Part shown: positions 17,549-26,486 of the stretch, piece by piece | Position numbering within the stretch: position 1 is the stretch's first letter | Layout: each line of letters starts with the position of its first letter | Source of the DNA: Parabacteroides sp. | GTDB lineage: Bacteria > Bacteroidota > Bacteroidia > Bacteroidales > Tannerellaceae | Reading direction: 5' to 3' | Assembly (NCBI GenBank): GCA_019417325.1 | Contig: DXVO01000008.1 | Coordinates: forward strand, 186,001-250,000 | Length of the DNA: 64,000 bases | Position numbers and translations under genes: made by a program | Notes under the pieces: model-generated | The model's database searches: none | Seen by the model: only the letters and a program-made list of their open reading frames with translations | Told to the model about the DNA's origin: nothing

Positions 17549-18153
17549 CTGCCTTTACGCGTATAGTTGTTTTTTTTACTGTTGTTGGTATTATTGCGGG
17601 CAAGGATATCCCGGCTTTCCAGTAGTTTATGGACTTCTTCGTCCAATACGATTTTACCCTCCGACAACTCGTCCAGATCCTTAAATATCTTACGGTCATC
17701 CACCGACTCTTTATTCCAGGTGAGAAAAGATTTCTTCATCTGGGTAGCCAATAGTTTGATAAGCTGGTCTTTTTCTACCCCTGCTTCAAATTCCGTAGCT
17801 TTATGTATCATTAATTCGAGCGTCTTCCCATAATGACGGTAACGGATACGGGAATTGTTATACGGTAAACGGGGAGGGCGTGTATATAAGTCTTCTTTCT
17901 TTATAATCTCATACGGATAATCGATATCCAGTTTAAAATCCGCCATGATTGCCAAATGATCCCAAAGGATATGTTTGAAATCATTCACATCACGCAAATG
18001 AGGAAACATATTCCCCATTATATTTATAATTGTATTGGCACAACGTTTGCGTTCTTCCCGGTCTTCTATGGTCACACAATAATCCACCATGTTCTGAATA
18101 TTGCGTCCATATTCGGGCATAGCCATTTTTTTTTCTTCTGTATTGTATTTCAT
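17545..18153 (-). CDS. DUF4290 family protein
   Basis: 202 residues, with an N-terminal MPEYGRNIQNMVDYCV helix and FPHLRDVNDFKHILWDHLAIMADF typical of DUF4290, a Bacteroidetes-restricted cytosolic family of unknown function. The tail is Asn/Lys-rich and low in complexity. It heads the murA-rimM-M23-dxr-rseP operon, which suggests a link to envelope growth. A TACCTTTG -7 box lies at 18174-18181 on the minus strand, leaving a very short leader; the second Met (MAMPEYG, residue 10) is an alternative start. Confidence 0.88.
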   Translation of the reverse strand: MKYNTEEKKMAMPEYGRNIQNMVDYCVTIEDREERKRCANTIINIMGNMFPHLRDVNDFKHILWDHLAIMADFKLDIDYPYEIIKKEDLYTRPPRLPYNNSRIRYRHYGKTLELMIHKATEFEAGVEKDQLIKLLATQMKKSFLTWNKESVDDRKIFKDLDELSEGKIVLDEEVHKLLESRDILARNNTNNSKKNNYTRKGR

Positions 18154-18173
18154 TACTATTTCTATTTACCGGG

Positions 18174-18181
18174 CAAAGGTA
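18174..18181 (-). promoter_or_regulatory. -7 box of DUF4290-murA operon
   Basis: CAAAGGTA on the plus strand (TACCTTTG on minus) matches TAnnTTTG, 21 bp before the first possible start codon. No obvious -33 box. Confidence 0.5.
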
Positions 18182-18234
18182 CAGATTATAATTGATTTAA
18201 ACAATAAACAGACCGGGGGGTGCTTGCACTAAAC

Positions 18235-19887
18235 TTACTTATCGAGAGTTAATGTAAACCAAAAACAAGCCCCTTCGCCCACAACCGATTCAACACCGAC
18301 CTCTCCCCCCATTTGCAGGATGATCGTCTCACAAATACTCAATCCCAGTCCGGTACCCTGGATAAAGGTGTTCAATTTCACAAAACGGTTGAATATTTCC
18401 TTTAGCTTATCCTCCGGTATGCCAATCCCGGTATCCTTTACATAGAATTTCAACAAAGAAGTTTCAGCGATATAATCATAACCAATGGTTATAGAACCTT
18501 TTTCCGTAAATTTCATTGCATTGTTCAAGAAATTCGTAATTACCTGCATCAAACGATTTTTGTCGGTATAAAGTATGCACTTGGGAAGTCCTTTCTCACA
18601 TAACAACTGTACATTTTCATTCTGATTCCGAATTTTTGCCGTATAAATAATATCATCCAGCATTTCATTGACATCCTCATTGAAATAACAAAAATCCAAA
18701 GTTCCGGCTTCTATTTTAGACAAGTCGAGGATATCATTTATCAATTGTAACAAAAGCGTACTGTTCCTTTCGATAATTTCTACATAAGCCCTCGTTTCTT
18801 CCTCAGATTCCGCCTCCGGCAATAAATTTGAAAAACCGATTATGGCATTCAGCGGAGTTCGTATTTCATGGCTCATATTAGCAAGAAATGCGGACTTTAC
18901 ACGGCTAAGGTTCTCAGCTTCCTCTTTGGCTTTGCGAAGTTCCTGTTCCATTAACTTTCTTTCCGTGATTGGTAAAAACGCTCCGGCTAAAGCGCAAAGT
19001 TCTCCCTTGCCATCATATTCCGCCTCGGCTAACAACTCCTCCCAAGCCTCCGAATCCGTATTGTAAATATTCCTGTCCCCCAACTGATATTCGATATGTC
19101 CTTTTTGCAAGGTCCCGCCTATCAACTTGTCAAACAGTTCTTTCACTTGTTCCCTGTAATCGTCGTGTACAGCATTCAAACCCTCTTCAAGCGCAAGTTG
19201 TTTGGACATAATCAGCGTATGCTTTGTTCCCCCGCTTTCCATATCCTGCTCTGTTTTCATCTTCTCCACACTGAATACATTCTTCTTTATGTCATAATGC
19301 CAGGGTATCATATTCGCGGCATCCATTGCCATCGATAATTTTTTATTCAACTGTTCCAAATGCTTTTGAAAATTCTTCGATACTGTAATATCAATGAAAA
19401 ACAGGTCAATAACATTCGTTTCTTCGGCAGGCATAATCAATAAATTATAGAAATGCCCTCTCAACACATATTCCAGCATAAATGATTTTTTCGTACCAAG
19501 AACGTTTTCCACCATCGAAATATATTTTTGAAGCAGCTCTGTGGGTACTCCATTTATTTCCATTCCTTTTTTATATAAGATATTTTCCCTCGAGAGGATT
19601 TGTTCTTCAAAGGCTTTATTCACATCCTGTACAAGGATATCCTTTACGGCTGCATCCCTCAATAATTCATGGCGCATGTAAGGGAGGGGCATATTATTAA
19701 ATAAATCACGATATTTCAACAGTAATTTAAACGCACGGGCTTTCATTTTTGCTTTCAACTGCCTTATATACAAAACGGTAAGCAGAACAAATATAGTCAG
19801 GAGTAATGCTCCGCATAAAAGTAGCCAAAACCAGGATTCACTCATAAATCCTGACATACAGATATAACAAATATCATCATTCAGCAT
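18235..19887 (-). CDS. Orphan PAS-domain sensor histidine kinase
   Basis: 550 residues. A single membrane helix (about 19-42) is followed by a coiled stretch, two PAS-like regions (about 55-170 and 185-310), a HisKA domain with the phospho-acceptor His340 in SHEIRTPLNAI, and an HATPase domain with NAMKFTEKG (N box), DTGIGIPEDK and GTGLGLSI (G boxes). There is no receiver domain, and no response regulator gene is adjacent. Almost no periplasmic part is predicted, so it probably senses a cytoplasmic or membrane signal. A palindrome of the same kind as that upstream of the fimbrillin gene lies 84 bp upstream. Met11 or Met15 are possible alternative starts. Confidence 0.93.
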   Translation of the reverse strand: MLNDDICYICMSGFMSESWFWLLLCGALLLTIFVLLTVLYIRQLKAKMKARAFKLLLKYRDLFNNMPLPYMRHELLRDAAVKDILVQDVNKAFEEQILSRENILYKKGMEINGVPTELLQKYISMVENVLGTKKSFMLEYVLRGHFYNLLIMPAEETNVIDLFFIDITVSKNFQKHLEQLNKKLSMAMDAANMIPWHYDIKKNVFSVEKMKTEQDMESGGTKHTLIMSKQLALEEGLNAVHDDYREQVKELFDKLIGGTLQKGHIEYQLGDRNIYNTDSEAWEELLAEAEYDGKGELCALAGAFLPITERKLMEQELRKAKEEAENLSRVKSAFLANMSHEIRTPLNAIIGFSNLLPEAESEEETRAYVEIIERNSTLLLQLINDILDLSKIEAGTLDFCYFNEDVNEMLDDIIYTAKIRNQNENVQLLCEKGLPKCILYTDKNRLMQVITNFLNNAMKFTEKGSITIGYDYIAETSLLKFYVKDTGIGIPEDKLKEIFNRFVKLNTFIQGTGLGLSICETIILQMGGEVGVESVVGEGACFWFTLTLDK

Positions 19888-19970
19888 GTTGTAATGGTTT
19901 TAACACGTTATTCGTAATTCTATACAGGATACTGAATGTTATTTTCATTATTTGCATTTGTTAACCCTGT

Positions 19971-20006
19971 AATGACTAAAAAAACGAACGTTTTTTTTAG
20001 TCATTT
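19971..20006 (-). promoter_or_regulatory. Palindromic element upstream of histidine kinase
   Basis: Arms AATGACTAAAAAAACG and CGTTTTTTTTAGTCATT around a 2-base AA centre. On the minus strand it is followed by ACAGGGTTAACAAATG, which parallels the GAGGGTTACAAAATG after the fimbrillin element at 1024-1060. It is probably an operator or activator site shared by the two genes. Confidence 0.55.
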
Positions 20007-20087
20007 TCCATCGAATACGTATAAAAATCAAAGAATCTCACACACAAGCTATAACAAGCCACATGCTGACAGTTAGAAAAAAAATAG

Positions 20088-20118
20088 TTTGATTTTTAAT
20101 AATTTTACCATACATTTG
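20088..20118 (+). promoter_or_regulatory. Consensus Bacteroidetes promoter pointing into the Crp/Fnr gene
   Basis: TTTG (20088-20091), 19-bp spacer, TACATTTG (20111-20118): a full match to TTTG-N19-21-TAnnTTTG. The predicted start is near 20125, in a degenerate copy of the palindrome (ATGACTAAAAAAACGTTCAT). There is no downstream plus-strand gene, so the transcript would be a small RNA or antisense to the Crp/Fnr gene. Confidence 0.6.
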
Positions 20119-20225
20119 CAATGACTAAAAAAACGTTCATTTTTTTCGCCATTATCATATTAACACATATACTCCTTGATTTTCTGAACATTACCAATCA
20201 AAGACCATTCTATTTTAACAATTAA

Positions 20226-20894
20226 TCATAACAGACTTGCCAGCCCTTGCCGATTCAGTATTCGCACTTTATTTTTAGGAAGGAGCAAGATAAAACCGCC
20301 ATCTACTAATTTCCGGATTTCTTTGGATAAAGCAGGGCGCGTCACTCCAAAATATTCTGCAAGTTGCACCTGATTATGCTCTATTACAGCGACATCCGCC
20401 CCTTTTTCCAAATGATCTAATACATAATAAATATACCGGCTGCGAATGCCTCTGAAAGACAAGACTCTCAATCTCGTCATTATACATTTATTACAACTTG
20501 TGCTGACACAAAGGAAACTACGGAGTAACTGAGGCATGCTACTCATCACTTTAAAAAAATGGTCTTTGGGTATTCTTATCAATGTTGCATCCTCTTCAAC
20601 CGTAAAAGTTGCAGGGAAAACACATTGTTTGGTAAACAAATGAGGGGTTGCAAAAGTACGCGGCGCCTGGATAGTTTCCACACGTACTTCTACGCCGGAA
20701 ACATCCAGTACATCCACATTTAATTTCCCTTCTATTAAAACATGTAGGGCATTACAGGGTGATCCCTGACGGATGATTGTCTCTCCTTTGGAATAATGAT
20801 CAATCGTATATTCCAGATTATCGAGCAGTTCTTCCTGCATTTTCAAAGTTAAGTCTTTGAATAGCGGTATTTTAAATATTTCTGTAATGTCCAT
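20226..20894 (-). CDS. Crp/Fnr-family transcriptional regulator
   Basis: 222 residues: a cyclic-nucleotide-binding-type beta barrel (about 10-125), a dimer helix, and a C-terminal winged helix-turn-helix (VQLAEYFGVTRPALSKEIRKL, about 170-190). It has no Cys cluster of the FNR iron-sulfur type at the N-terminus, so it is not a classical FNR. It follows the nrf/ccs genes and probably controls them, like the HcpR-type nitrosative/nitrite regulators of anaerobes; that assignment is inference. A TATATTTG -7 box lies on the minus strand at 20928-20935, so it may also be transcribed on its own. Confidence 0.88.
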   Translation of the reverse strand: MDITEIFKIPLFKDLTLKMQEELLDNLEYTIDHYSKGETIIRQGSPCNALHVLIEGKLNVDVLDVSGVEVRVETIQAPRTFATPHLFTKQCVFPATFTVEEDATLIRIPKDHFFKVMSSMPQLLRSFLCVSTSCNKCIMTRLRVLSFRGIRSRYIYYVLDHLEKGADVAVIEHNQVQLAEYFGVTRPALSKEIRKLVDGGFILLLPKNKVRILNRQGLASLL

Positions 20895-20960
20895 TGTTTT
20901 ATTTTTAGTATTAGACGTATCCTCCTACAAATATAGAGGAATTTCCAATACTAACAACTC

Positions 20961-22268
20961 TTACCACTTAGCAGTAAAAATGCGGGGATTAATATTAACA
21001 GACAGCCATCCCCAATCCTGCCAACTGGATGAATCTCCGCCTTTCACCAATTCCATTGTTTCACCAGCCAACATGGTAGAATATCCTGCTGAAAGCTTTA
21101 CATCTTTCATTATCTGCCAGTCTACCTGGAAGTCCAATTCCGATCCCAGGCCACGGCTTGCTTTTTCTCCACTTTTTTTATATACATCTCCCGTTACGGA
21201 AAAGTAATGATAAGCAAGAGAAAGGTTTACTTTCTTTACCGGTTTGAAAGCTACGGAAAGCTGATTATCCCAAAGGCCCGGATTTAACCCGTTTTTAAAA
21301 GAAGAGGCATAAAAATAATCCATAGCTCCGTAAAATTTATGATGCGTTCCATACAAAGGGTCGAATGCCTTATATTTTCCGGACGGGTCATTACCCGCTC
21401 CGCTTAGATAATCACTGCCGATAGCTACTTTCCAACGCGGATCAATCTGATAACCGGCATTAACGGCCCACATAAAAGCTGATATATCTTTTCCGGCTTT
21501 ACTTTTTCCAAACTGATAATAGAATGTTCCGCCGAATGACCAATTACCGGGTGTATAATATAAATTGGTTCCTAAAGTCTGCATGAACTTTGTATCAGAC
21601 TCTTTTTTCTCGATGTCTCCACCTTCTATTCCCAGATTCATGAAAAGGAAAGAAGCACGGAATACTTTGCTGCAAGTATGTTCATACCAAAGTGTTTGCA
21701 TTGTTTTATAGGGTTGTGCTCCCGGTGCATAATAGGTGCCGCCGATAAGGGTTTCATCATTCTGGTTGAATGCCAATATCAAATGCAACTTATTATTTGC
21801 ATTCTGATAACCTAATTTCAATGCATCATGGTAACGTCCGGCAACACTCCAGTCCAGACCACCCAAAAGACGTTCGTCATCATATATTAAAGATTGGCGT
21901 CCTAATTTGGCAAAAAATCCCACACCGAAATTCAACTGCGCCCAGGCTTCATTCAATATAAAACGCCCGTTCTTATCAATCTGAGGGTCTTGTCCCCATA
22001 CTCCCACATGCTGGGCAGAAAGACCGATTGAAAGATTCTCCCGCTCATATCCCAACGACAAACGGGCACGATTATTGATAAATCCTGCGGCATCTTCCCC
22101 TTTATCACGAGGAAAAAGAACGCCATTCCGATACTCTGCACGAGGACGTATTTGTACATTCATAAAGAATGTATTCTCTTTTTTGTCTTTGTGCCCGTTT
22201 TCTTCCGCACGGATGACACCGGAACTCAAAAACAATAAACCGGAAATAATAACTGATAGTGTTTTCAT
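20961..22268 (-). CDS. Alginate-export-type beta-barrel porin
   Basis: 435 residues. A signal peptide (MKTLSVIISGLLFLSSGVIRA) is followed by alternating amphipathic strands with aromatic girdles (RPRAEYRNG, FINNRARLSLGYE, FAKLGRQSLIYDDERLLG) and a C-terminal barrel ending in an aromatic residue (Trp). The pattern matches the AlgE-like outer-membrane channel domain. Between ccsA and the Crp/Fnr gene it may admit nitrite or another small anion to NrfA; that role is inferred from position only. Confidence 0.8.
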   Translation of the reverse strand: MKTLSVIISGLLFLSSGVIRAEENGHKDKKENTFFMNVQIRPRAEYRNGVLFPRDKGEDAAGFINNRARLSLGYERENLSIGLSAQHVGVWGQDPQIDKNGRFILNEAWAQLNFGVGFFAKLGRQSLIYDDERLLGGLDWSVAGRYHDALKLGYQNANNKLHLILAFNQNDETLIGGTYYAPGAQPYKTMQTLWYEHTCSKVFRASFLFMNLGIEGGDIEKKESDTKFMQTLGTNLYYTPGNWSFGGTFYYQFGKSKAGKDISAFMWAVNAGYQIDPRWKVAIGSDYLSGAGNDPSGKYKAFDPLYGTHHKFYGAMDYFYASSFKNGLNPGLWDNQLSVAFKPVKKVNLSLAYHYFSVTGDVYKKSGEKASRGLGSELDFQVDWQIMKDVKLSAGYSTMLAGETMELVKGGDSSSWQDWGWLSVNINPRIFTAKW

Positions 22269-22307
22269 AAGTCTTGATGTTATTTTCTAATTTTCAATTA
22301 CCATAAA

Positions 22308-23105
22308 TCACCCCATATTATAAGTATGCACACTGTTGCCTTGTGCGGAGGGCAAATAATTTACCCCGAACCAACAAACCTGTAAAAGAATAAACGAACC
22401 TATCAATATCCCTAATGCCACCGAAGTCCGCAAACGTTGGTGAAGCCTGAAATGAATGTATAATAAATTTCCCATCCAAGTTGCAGCCGCCCAAGTCTCT
22501 TTCGGGTCCCAGTTCCAATAATGTCCCCAGGCCTCTTTCGCCCAGATAGCGCCAAACAACATTCCGATTGTCAGGAAAGAAGTCCCTACATAAACCAGAT
22601 TATCACATAGTGCCATCATATCGCTGCTCACTGCCTGTTTCCGGGAACGATATAACAGGTATACCGCAACAATGGCGGCAGCTCCCAACATGGCATAAGC
22701 AAACATATAAACAATCACATGCGGAGCAAACCAGGGACTTTGTAAAGCCGGCATCAATGTTTTGTTGTGTATCTCCGGCTTCAGCAGGTTTATAAAAATA
22801 AAAACGCCTGCCAACAATGTACTGAACGACAGTATCCATTTATACCGCCAACGGATATACGTAATACCTCCTGCTACCGGCAGAAAAAAAGAATACCACA
22901 AACGGGTTTCCCCCATAGTCCGCAAAGGAGGACGCTCGAGAGAGAACCACAATCCAATGATAAAAGCAAGAAAGATAGTCAATCCCATCCCATTCAATGC
23001 TACAGCCCAAGTAAATCCTTTCGGTTTATAAGCACACCATGCCGCCATTATCCAGCAAAGCAACGCGGGCATAGCCATATAGATAAAATTTCCCCAATCC
23101 ATCAT
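22308..23105 (-). CDS. ccsA: Cytochrome c assembly protein CcsA/CcmC-like
   Basis: 265 residues with about eight membrane helices and the haem-handling WWD-type motif GHYWNWDPKETWAAATW near residue 205. It exports and presents haem for attachment to apocytochromes (system II). It overlaps the resB-like gene by 4 bp. Together they serve the multihaem NrfH and NrfA encoded just upstream. Confidence 0.93.
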   Translation of the reverse strand: MMDWGNFIYMAMPALLCWIMAAWCAYKPKGFTWAVALNGMGLTIFLAFIIGLWFSLERPPLRTMGETRLWYSFFLPVAGGITYIRWRYKWILSFSTLLAGVFIFINLLKPEIHNKTLMPALQSPWFAPHVIVYMFAYAMLGAAAIVAVYLLYRSRKQAVSSDMMALCDNLVYVGTSFLTIGMLFGAIWAKEAWGHYWNWDPKETWAAATWMGNLLYIHFRLHQRLRTSVALGILIGSFILLQVCWFGVNYLPSAQGNSVHTYNMG

Positions 23106-24346
23106 TCAGTCCTCCCTTTCTTCGGCGCTTGCACAAAAAGACAGACTGCGCCGGCAAGCATTAGAAAAATACCGGTATATACAATTGGCAACCAAGGGTC
23201 GCTCACCAATTCAAAAACACTTGAATTACTCCATTTCCCCATTGTTTCATCATAACTCAACTGGTAGATATTCCAGCCGGATACGTTCAACGGTTTATTC
23301 ACTTCAATCTGTGCCTCAACCTTTTGTTTATCTTTTTCTTTATATACAATCACATCGGAAACAAAACGTTTCGGTTCACGTTCCGGCATAACCATTACCA
23401 TCCTCTCATCCAAAGGCAGAGTCACATAAGGAAACTTATAATTGCCCGAACTCACCCACCCTTCATGCATAGTACCGCTATGCTTATTCCGGGCTTTAAC
23501 ATATAATGCAGATGTTGCACCTTCCGAATTGAAGCCTACGAAATTTACCGTATCTGCATTTGCCACACAAGCAGCCATCGGCAAATAATTGCTCACTTCG
23601 ACCTCCCAATCCAACAAGCTGCCCGAACACGGCGCTTCCTCCACAAGGAAATTAACCGGTTGTTTTTCCGGCAGGGCTTTCCCTGTTATATTATCTATCA
23701 ACATTAACTTCGGTGGATATTCTTCTATTACAAATGATTTCAGCTCGATAGCAAGCGGAAGTTCCGTCAGTTTGTTATTTTCATCGATAGCTCTCCATTC
23801 AACAGCATCTTTCGAAACAGTCATGCGCAACCGGTGTAAATCCCCACTACCCAATATTGCTGCCCAAAGTGTAATAAAAAGCCCGGCATGATTCAAAAAG
23901 AAAGGAATATCTTTCCACCGGAAACTGCTTATTTTCCGAAGCGTAACCAATCCCAATACAGATAGAAAATAAAGGAATAACAGAATGAAAGGCCATGAAG
24001 AGGTCATCTGCATAAATCCCAACCATGCCAATCCGCCTGCTGAAATATTTTCAGATGGGGCGACCTGTCTGGTCAACCCCATCAAGATAACCATCACTAA
24101 CAACGACAACAATGAAGTTATGCTTGCCTCCAAGCCGGAGAACCAACGAAGCGGTGTTTTTATCCGGCCCAGAAAATGTAAAAGAATAAGAATAATCAGG
24201 TATCCTCCTCCAAAAATCAGGTTAACCGGATACTGTACAAAAGCTGTATCCACTTTTCCCACTGTCAACTGGAGGATTATGCCTGTCATAAACAAGCCTA
24301 TCCCAATAGTCCATCCTTCTGCATATCTCCACGTATTATTCCACAT
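23102..24346 (-). CDS. ResB/CcsB-like cytochrome c biogenesis protein
   Basis: 414 residues: about four N-terminal helices, a large periplasmic beta-rich domain (about 190-380), and a final helix near 390-408. This is the ResB layout, the partner of CcsA in system II cytochrome c maturation. It starts 11 bp after nrfA. Its sequence is divergent from Gram-positive ResB, but the linkage to ccsA makes the call firm. Confidence 0.88.
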   Translation of the reverse strand: MWNNTWRYAEGWTIGIGLFMTGIILQLTVGKVDTAFVQYPVNLIFGGGYLIILILLHFLGRIKTPLRWFSGLEASITSLLSLLVMVILMGLTRQVAPSENISAGGLAWLGFMQMTSSWPFILLFLYFLSVLGLVTLRKISSFRWKDIPFFLNHAGLFITLWAAILGSGDLHRLRMTVSKDAVEWRAIDENNKLTELPLAIELKSFVIEEYPPKLMLIDNITGKALPEKQPVNFLVEEAPCSGSLLDWEVEVSNYLPMAACVANADTVNFVGFNSEGATSALYVKARNKHSGTMHEGWVSSGNYKFPYVTLPLDERMVMVMPEREPKRFVSDVIVYKEKDKQKVEAQIEVNKPLNVSGWNIYQLSYDETMGKWSNSSVFELVSDPWLPIVYTGIFLMLAGAVCLFVQAPKKGRTE

Positions 24347-24357
24347 ACTATCCTGTA

Positions 24358-25842
24358 TCAGCTATTCTTTGCCAACCGATTATTTGCTTTTGCTTCTTCC
24401 AACCACTTCGGAACGATTGTTTTCAGAAATTCTTCTTTCTGTGCACGTTCGGCAGGAATATCCAAACCGATATATTTCTGCGCTTTTTCTTTTGTTGAAA
24501 TATCCGGCATAGGAACTTCATCGGTATAACCTAACTTCACTAATACTTTATTTACAGCCAACTGTGCCTGTAAAGCCTTATCCAGTCCGTTTCCTAGAAT
24601 CCGCTGAATTTCCTGCGGAGCATGGAAAGCACCACCGTGTGAGGCCACGCCGAAATCCCAACGCCATTGTGCCTGGCGGATTAATTTCAGGACAGGAGCC
24701 ATTTGCGCTTCTGTTGCTCCTTTATCCCATGCAAAAGCAGCTTCGATATGTGCTTTTGCCAATTCTGTTTCCAGGCGATCACGCATTTCACGTGCTTTGT
24801 TCTGGCGTTCGTATACATTATTACGTAAGGTTTCTTCACTCTCACGATGGCATACCTGGCAAGTACGGTCAATCATAGCCAACGGGCTCATAATATGATG
24901 GTCGCTATATTTTACACCCCCCTCACTCTTATAAGGCATATGGCAATCGGCACACGACACACCACGTTGTGCATGGATACCCATCTGTGAAATCTCATAA
25001 TCGGGATGCTGTGCTTTCAATATCGGTGTACGGCTCAATTTATGAGTAAAGTCAGAAAAGCCCGTTTCATCATAATAAGCTTCCATGTCTTCTACAGTAA
25101 ACCCCTTATCCCAGGGGAATGTCAGATATTTACCGTCTCCTTTGAAGTAATATTCCACATGGCATTGTGCACACACCAATGAACGCATTTCCTGCGGGGT
25201 CGCCTTATTTATATCTTTTCCCTGACGTTGGAACGCTTCTATCAAAGCCGGGCGGCTGATATGCAGGTTCATATTCTCAGGTTCATGACAATCGGCACAA
25301 CCAATCGGATTCACGATTTCTTTTCCCATTGCAGCCCATTTTGCCTTATAGAAATTTTCGGCCCCTATACTTTCCATCATACGGGGTACATCCGGGCTTT
25401 TGCAAGTCCAGCAAGTTGCAGGTTGGGGACCTTCAGTTTCAGTCATCGGAGAACCGACACGTAGCGTATGACGCATGTCTTCAATAGCATGCATGTGTCC
25501 GCGTGGAGTTGAATAATCTTTAGAAAAAGCATAACCTGCCCAAAGAATCACCATATCCGGGCGCTGTGCCAATACATCCACCGCCTGGCTACCATTATAA
25601 AGGCTTGTAAAACTGGTATCCGCAGTCTGTGTCCAGGTTTGATATTCGCGGGGATAATTCGGTTCGAACACTTCGTTTTTCGCTTCTATACCTTTTATCT
25701 CTACTTTTTTATTGTTGAAGACACTCGCTATTTCCGCCCTTCTTTCGGTAACAGACGAGGCAAGCATGCCCAATACAAAAACGACTGCCATCGTTACAAA
25801 GAACAACAGCCAACCTTGCCATGATTTCAGCTTCTTTTCCAT
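24358..25842 (-). CDS. nrfA: Pentahaem cytochrome c nitrite reductase
   Basis: 494 residues with an N-terminal signal anchor (about 12-30). It reduces nitrite to ammonium with six electrons in the periplasm. Five haem sites are visible: the catalytic CWTCK (Lys as axial ligand) and four CxxCH motifs (CADCH, CAQCH, CADCH, CQVCH). The length is normal for NrfA. It receives electrons from NrfH, encoded 25 bp upstream. Confidence 0.98.
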   Translation of the reverse strand: MEKKLKSWQGWLLFFVTMAVVFVLGMLASSVTERRAEIASVFNNKKVEIKGIEAKNEVFEPNYPREYQTWTQTADTSFTSLYNGSQAVDVLAQRPDMVILWAGYAFSKDYSTPRGHMHAIEDMRHTLRVGSPMTETEGPQPATCWTCKSPDVPRMMESIGAENFYKAKWAAMGKEIVNPIGCADCHEPENMNLHISRPALIEAFQRQGKDINKATPQEMRSLVCAQCHVEYYFKGDGKYLTFPWDKGFTVEDMEAYYDETGFSDFTHKLSRTPILKAQHPDYEISQMGIHAQRGVSCADCHMPYKSEGGVKYSDHHIMSPLAMIDRTCQVCHRESEETLRNNVYERQNKAREMRDRLETELAKAHIEAAFAWDKGATEAQMAPVLKLIRQAQWRWDFGVASHGGAFHAPQEIQRILGNGLDKALQAQLAVNKVLVKLGYTDEVPMPDISTKEKAQKYIGLDIPAERAQKEEFLKTIVPKWLEEAKANNRLAKNS

Positions 25843-25867
25843 ATGAATCGTATTTTAAAATTATCAG

Positions 25868-26458
25868 TTATTCAGTAAGCATTTCTTCCAGCCATTTTGG
25901 TGTACTTATCTTAGGATAAGGCACCAACGCATTAGGAGTAGACGACAAACTATTTGTGCCTCCATGAGGAACATCCCGGTGGCAATCCCAACAGGCTTTT
26001 CCTTCACCGGCAAGAACTTCCTTATGATTGATTTTCCCCGTACTGACAAATTCGGTATTTAATTGGGTATGACAACGAATACAGTTGTCCATGATTACTC
26101 CGGCACTACCCTCGATAGCCTGAATAACCTGGGGTTCACCACGCATCGTGAAAACTGCAGCATGCCTCAACCCGTCCATTCCCTTGAACATCCATTTACG
26201 GGCAAAATTCTGATGTGGGACGTGGCAGTCATTACAAGTTGCATTCCTGCTATGTGAACTGTGGTTCCAAGTAGCATAATAAGGTGCCATTATATGGCAA
26301 TTTACACAACCGGACGGGTCATCAGACAAATAGCTCCAAGCTCTGGATGCAAATGCAGTATAAGCACCAAGCCCGCAAACAACACCTCCCACAACAATAG
26401 CAAACAATTTCCATCGCGTCGAAGGCAATATTGCATTTATTATTTCCCTAATTTTCAT
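25868..26458 (-). CDS. nrfH: NrfH, tetrahaem quinol dehydrogenase subunit
   Basis: 196 residues of the NapC/NirT type: an N-terminal membrane anchor (about 15-38) and four CxxCH haem motifs (CVNCH, CNDCH, CIRCH, CWDCH). It oxidises menaquinol and passes electrons to NrfA. It is first in the minus-strand series nrfH-nrfA-resB-ccsA-porin-crp. A Crp/Fnr-type palindrome lies upstream at 26515-26532. Confidence 0.97.
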   Translation of the reverse strand: MKIREIINAILPSTRWKLFAIVVGGVVCGLGAYTAFASRAWSYLSDDPSGCVNCHIMAPYYATWNHSSHSRNATCNDCHVPHQNFARKWMFKGMDGLRHAAVFTMRGEPQVIQAIEGSAGVIMDNCIRCHTQLNTEFVSTGKINHKEVLAGEGKACWDCHRDVPHGGTNSLSSTPNALVPYPKISTPKWLEEMLTE

Positions 26459-26486
26459 ACAGCCTTAATTATGGTTTATTTTCGCA

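Larger units (their letters stand above)
19888..20225. other. Intergenic region with palindromes and a plus-strand promoter
   Basis: 338 AT-rich bp between the kinase start and the end of the Crp/Fnr gene. It holds a palindrome (19971-20006), a strong plus-strand promoter (20088-20118) and a degenerate palindrome copy (20120-20156). I see no protein-coding frame that would use the plus-strand promoter. Confidence 0.6.

Noticed and set aside
20226..20894. Classical FNR oxygen sensor
   Set aside because: The regulator lacks the N-terminal Cys cluster needed for a [4Fe-4S] cluster, so I kept only the Crp/Fnr-family label.
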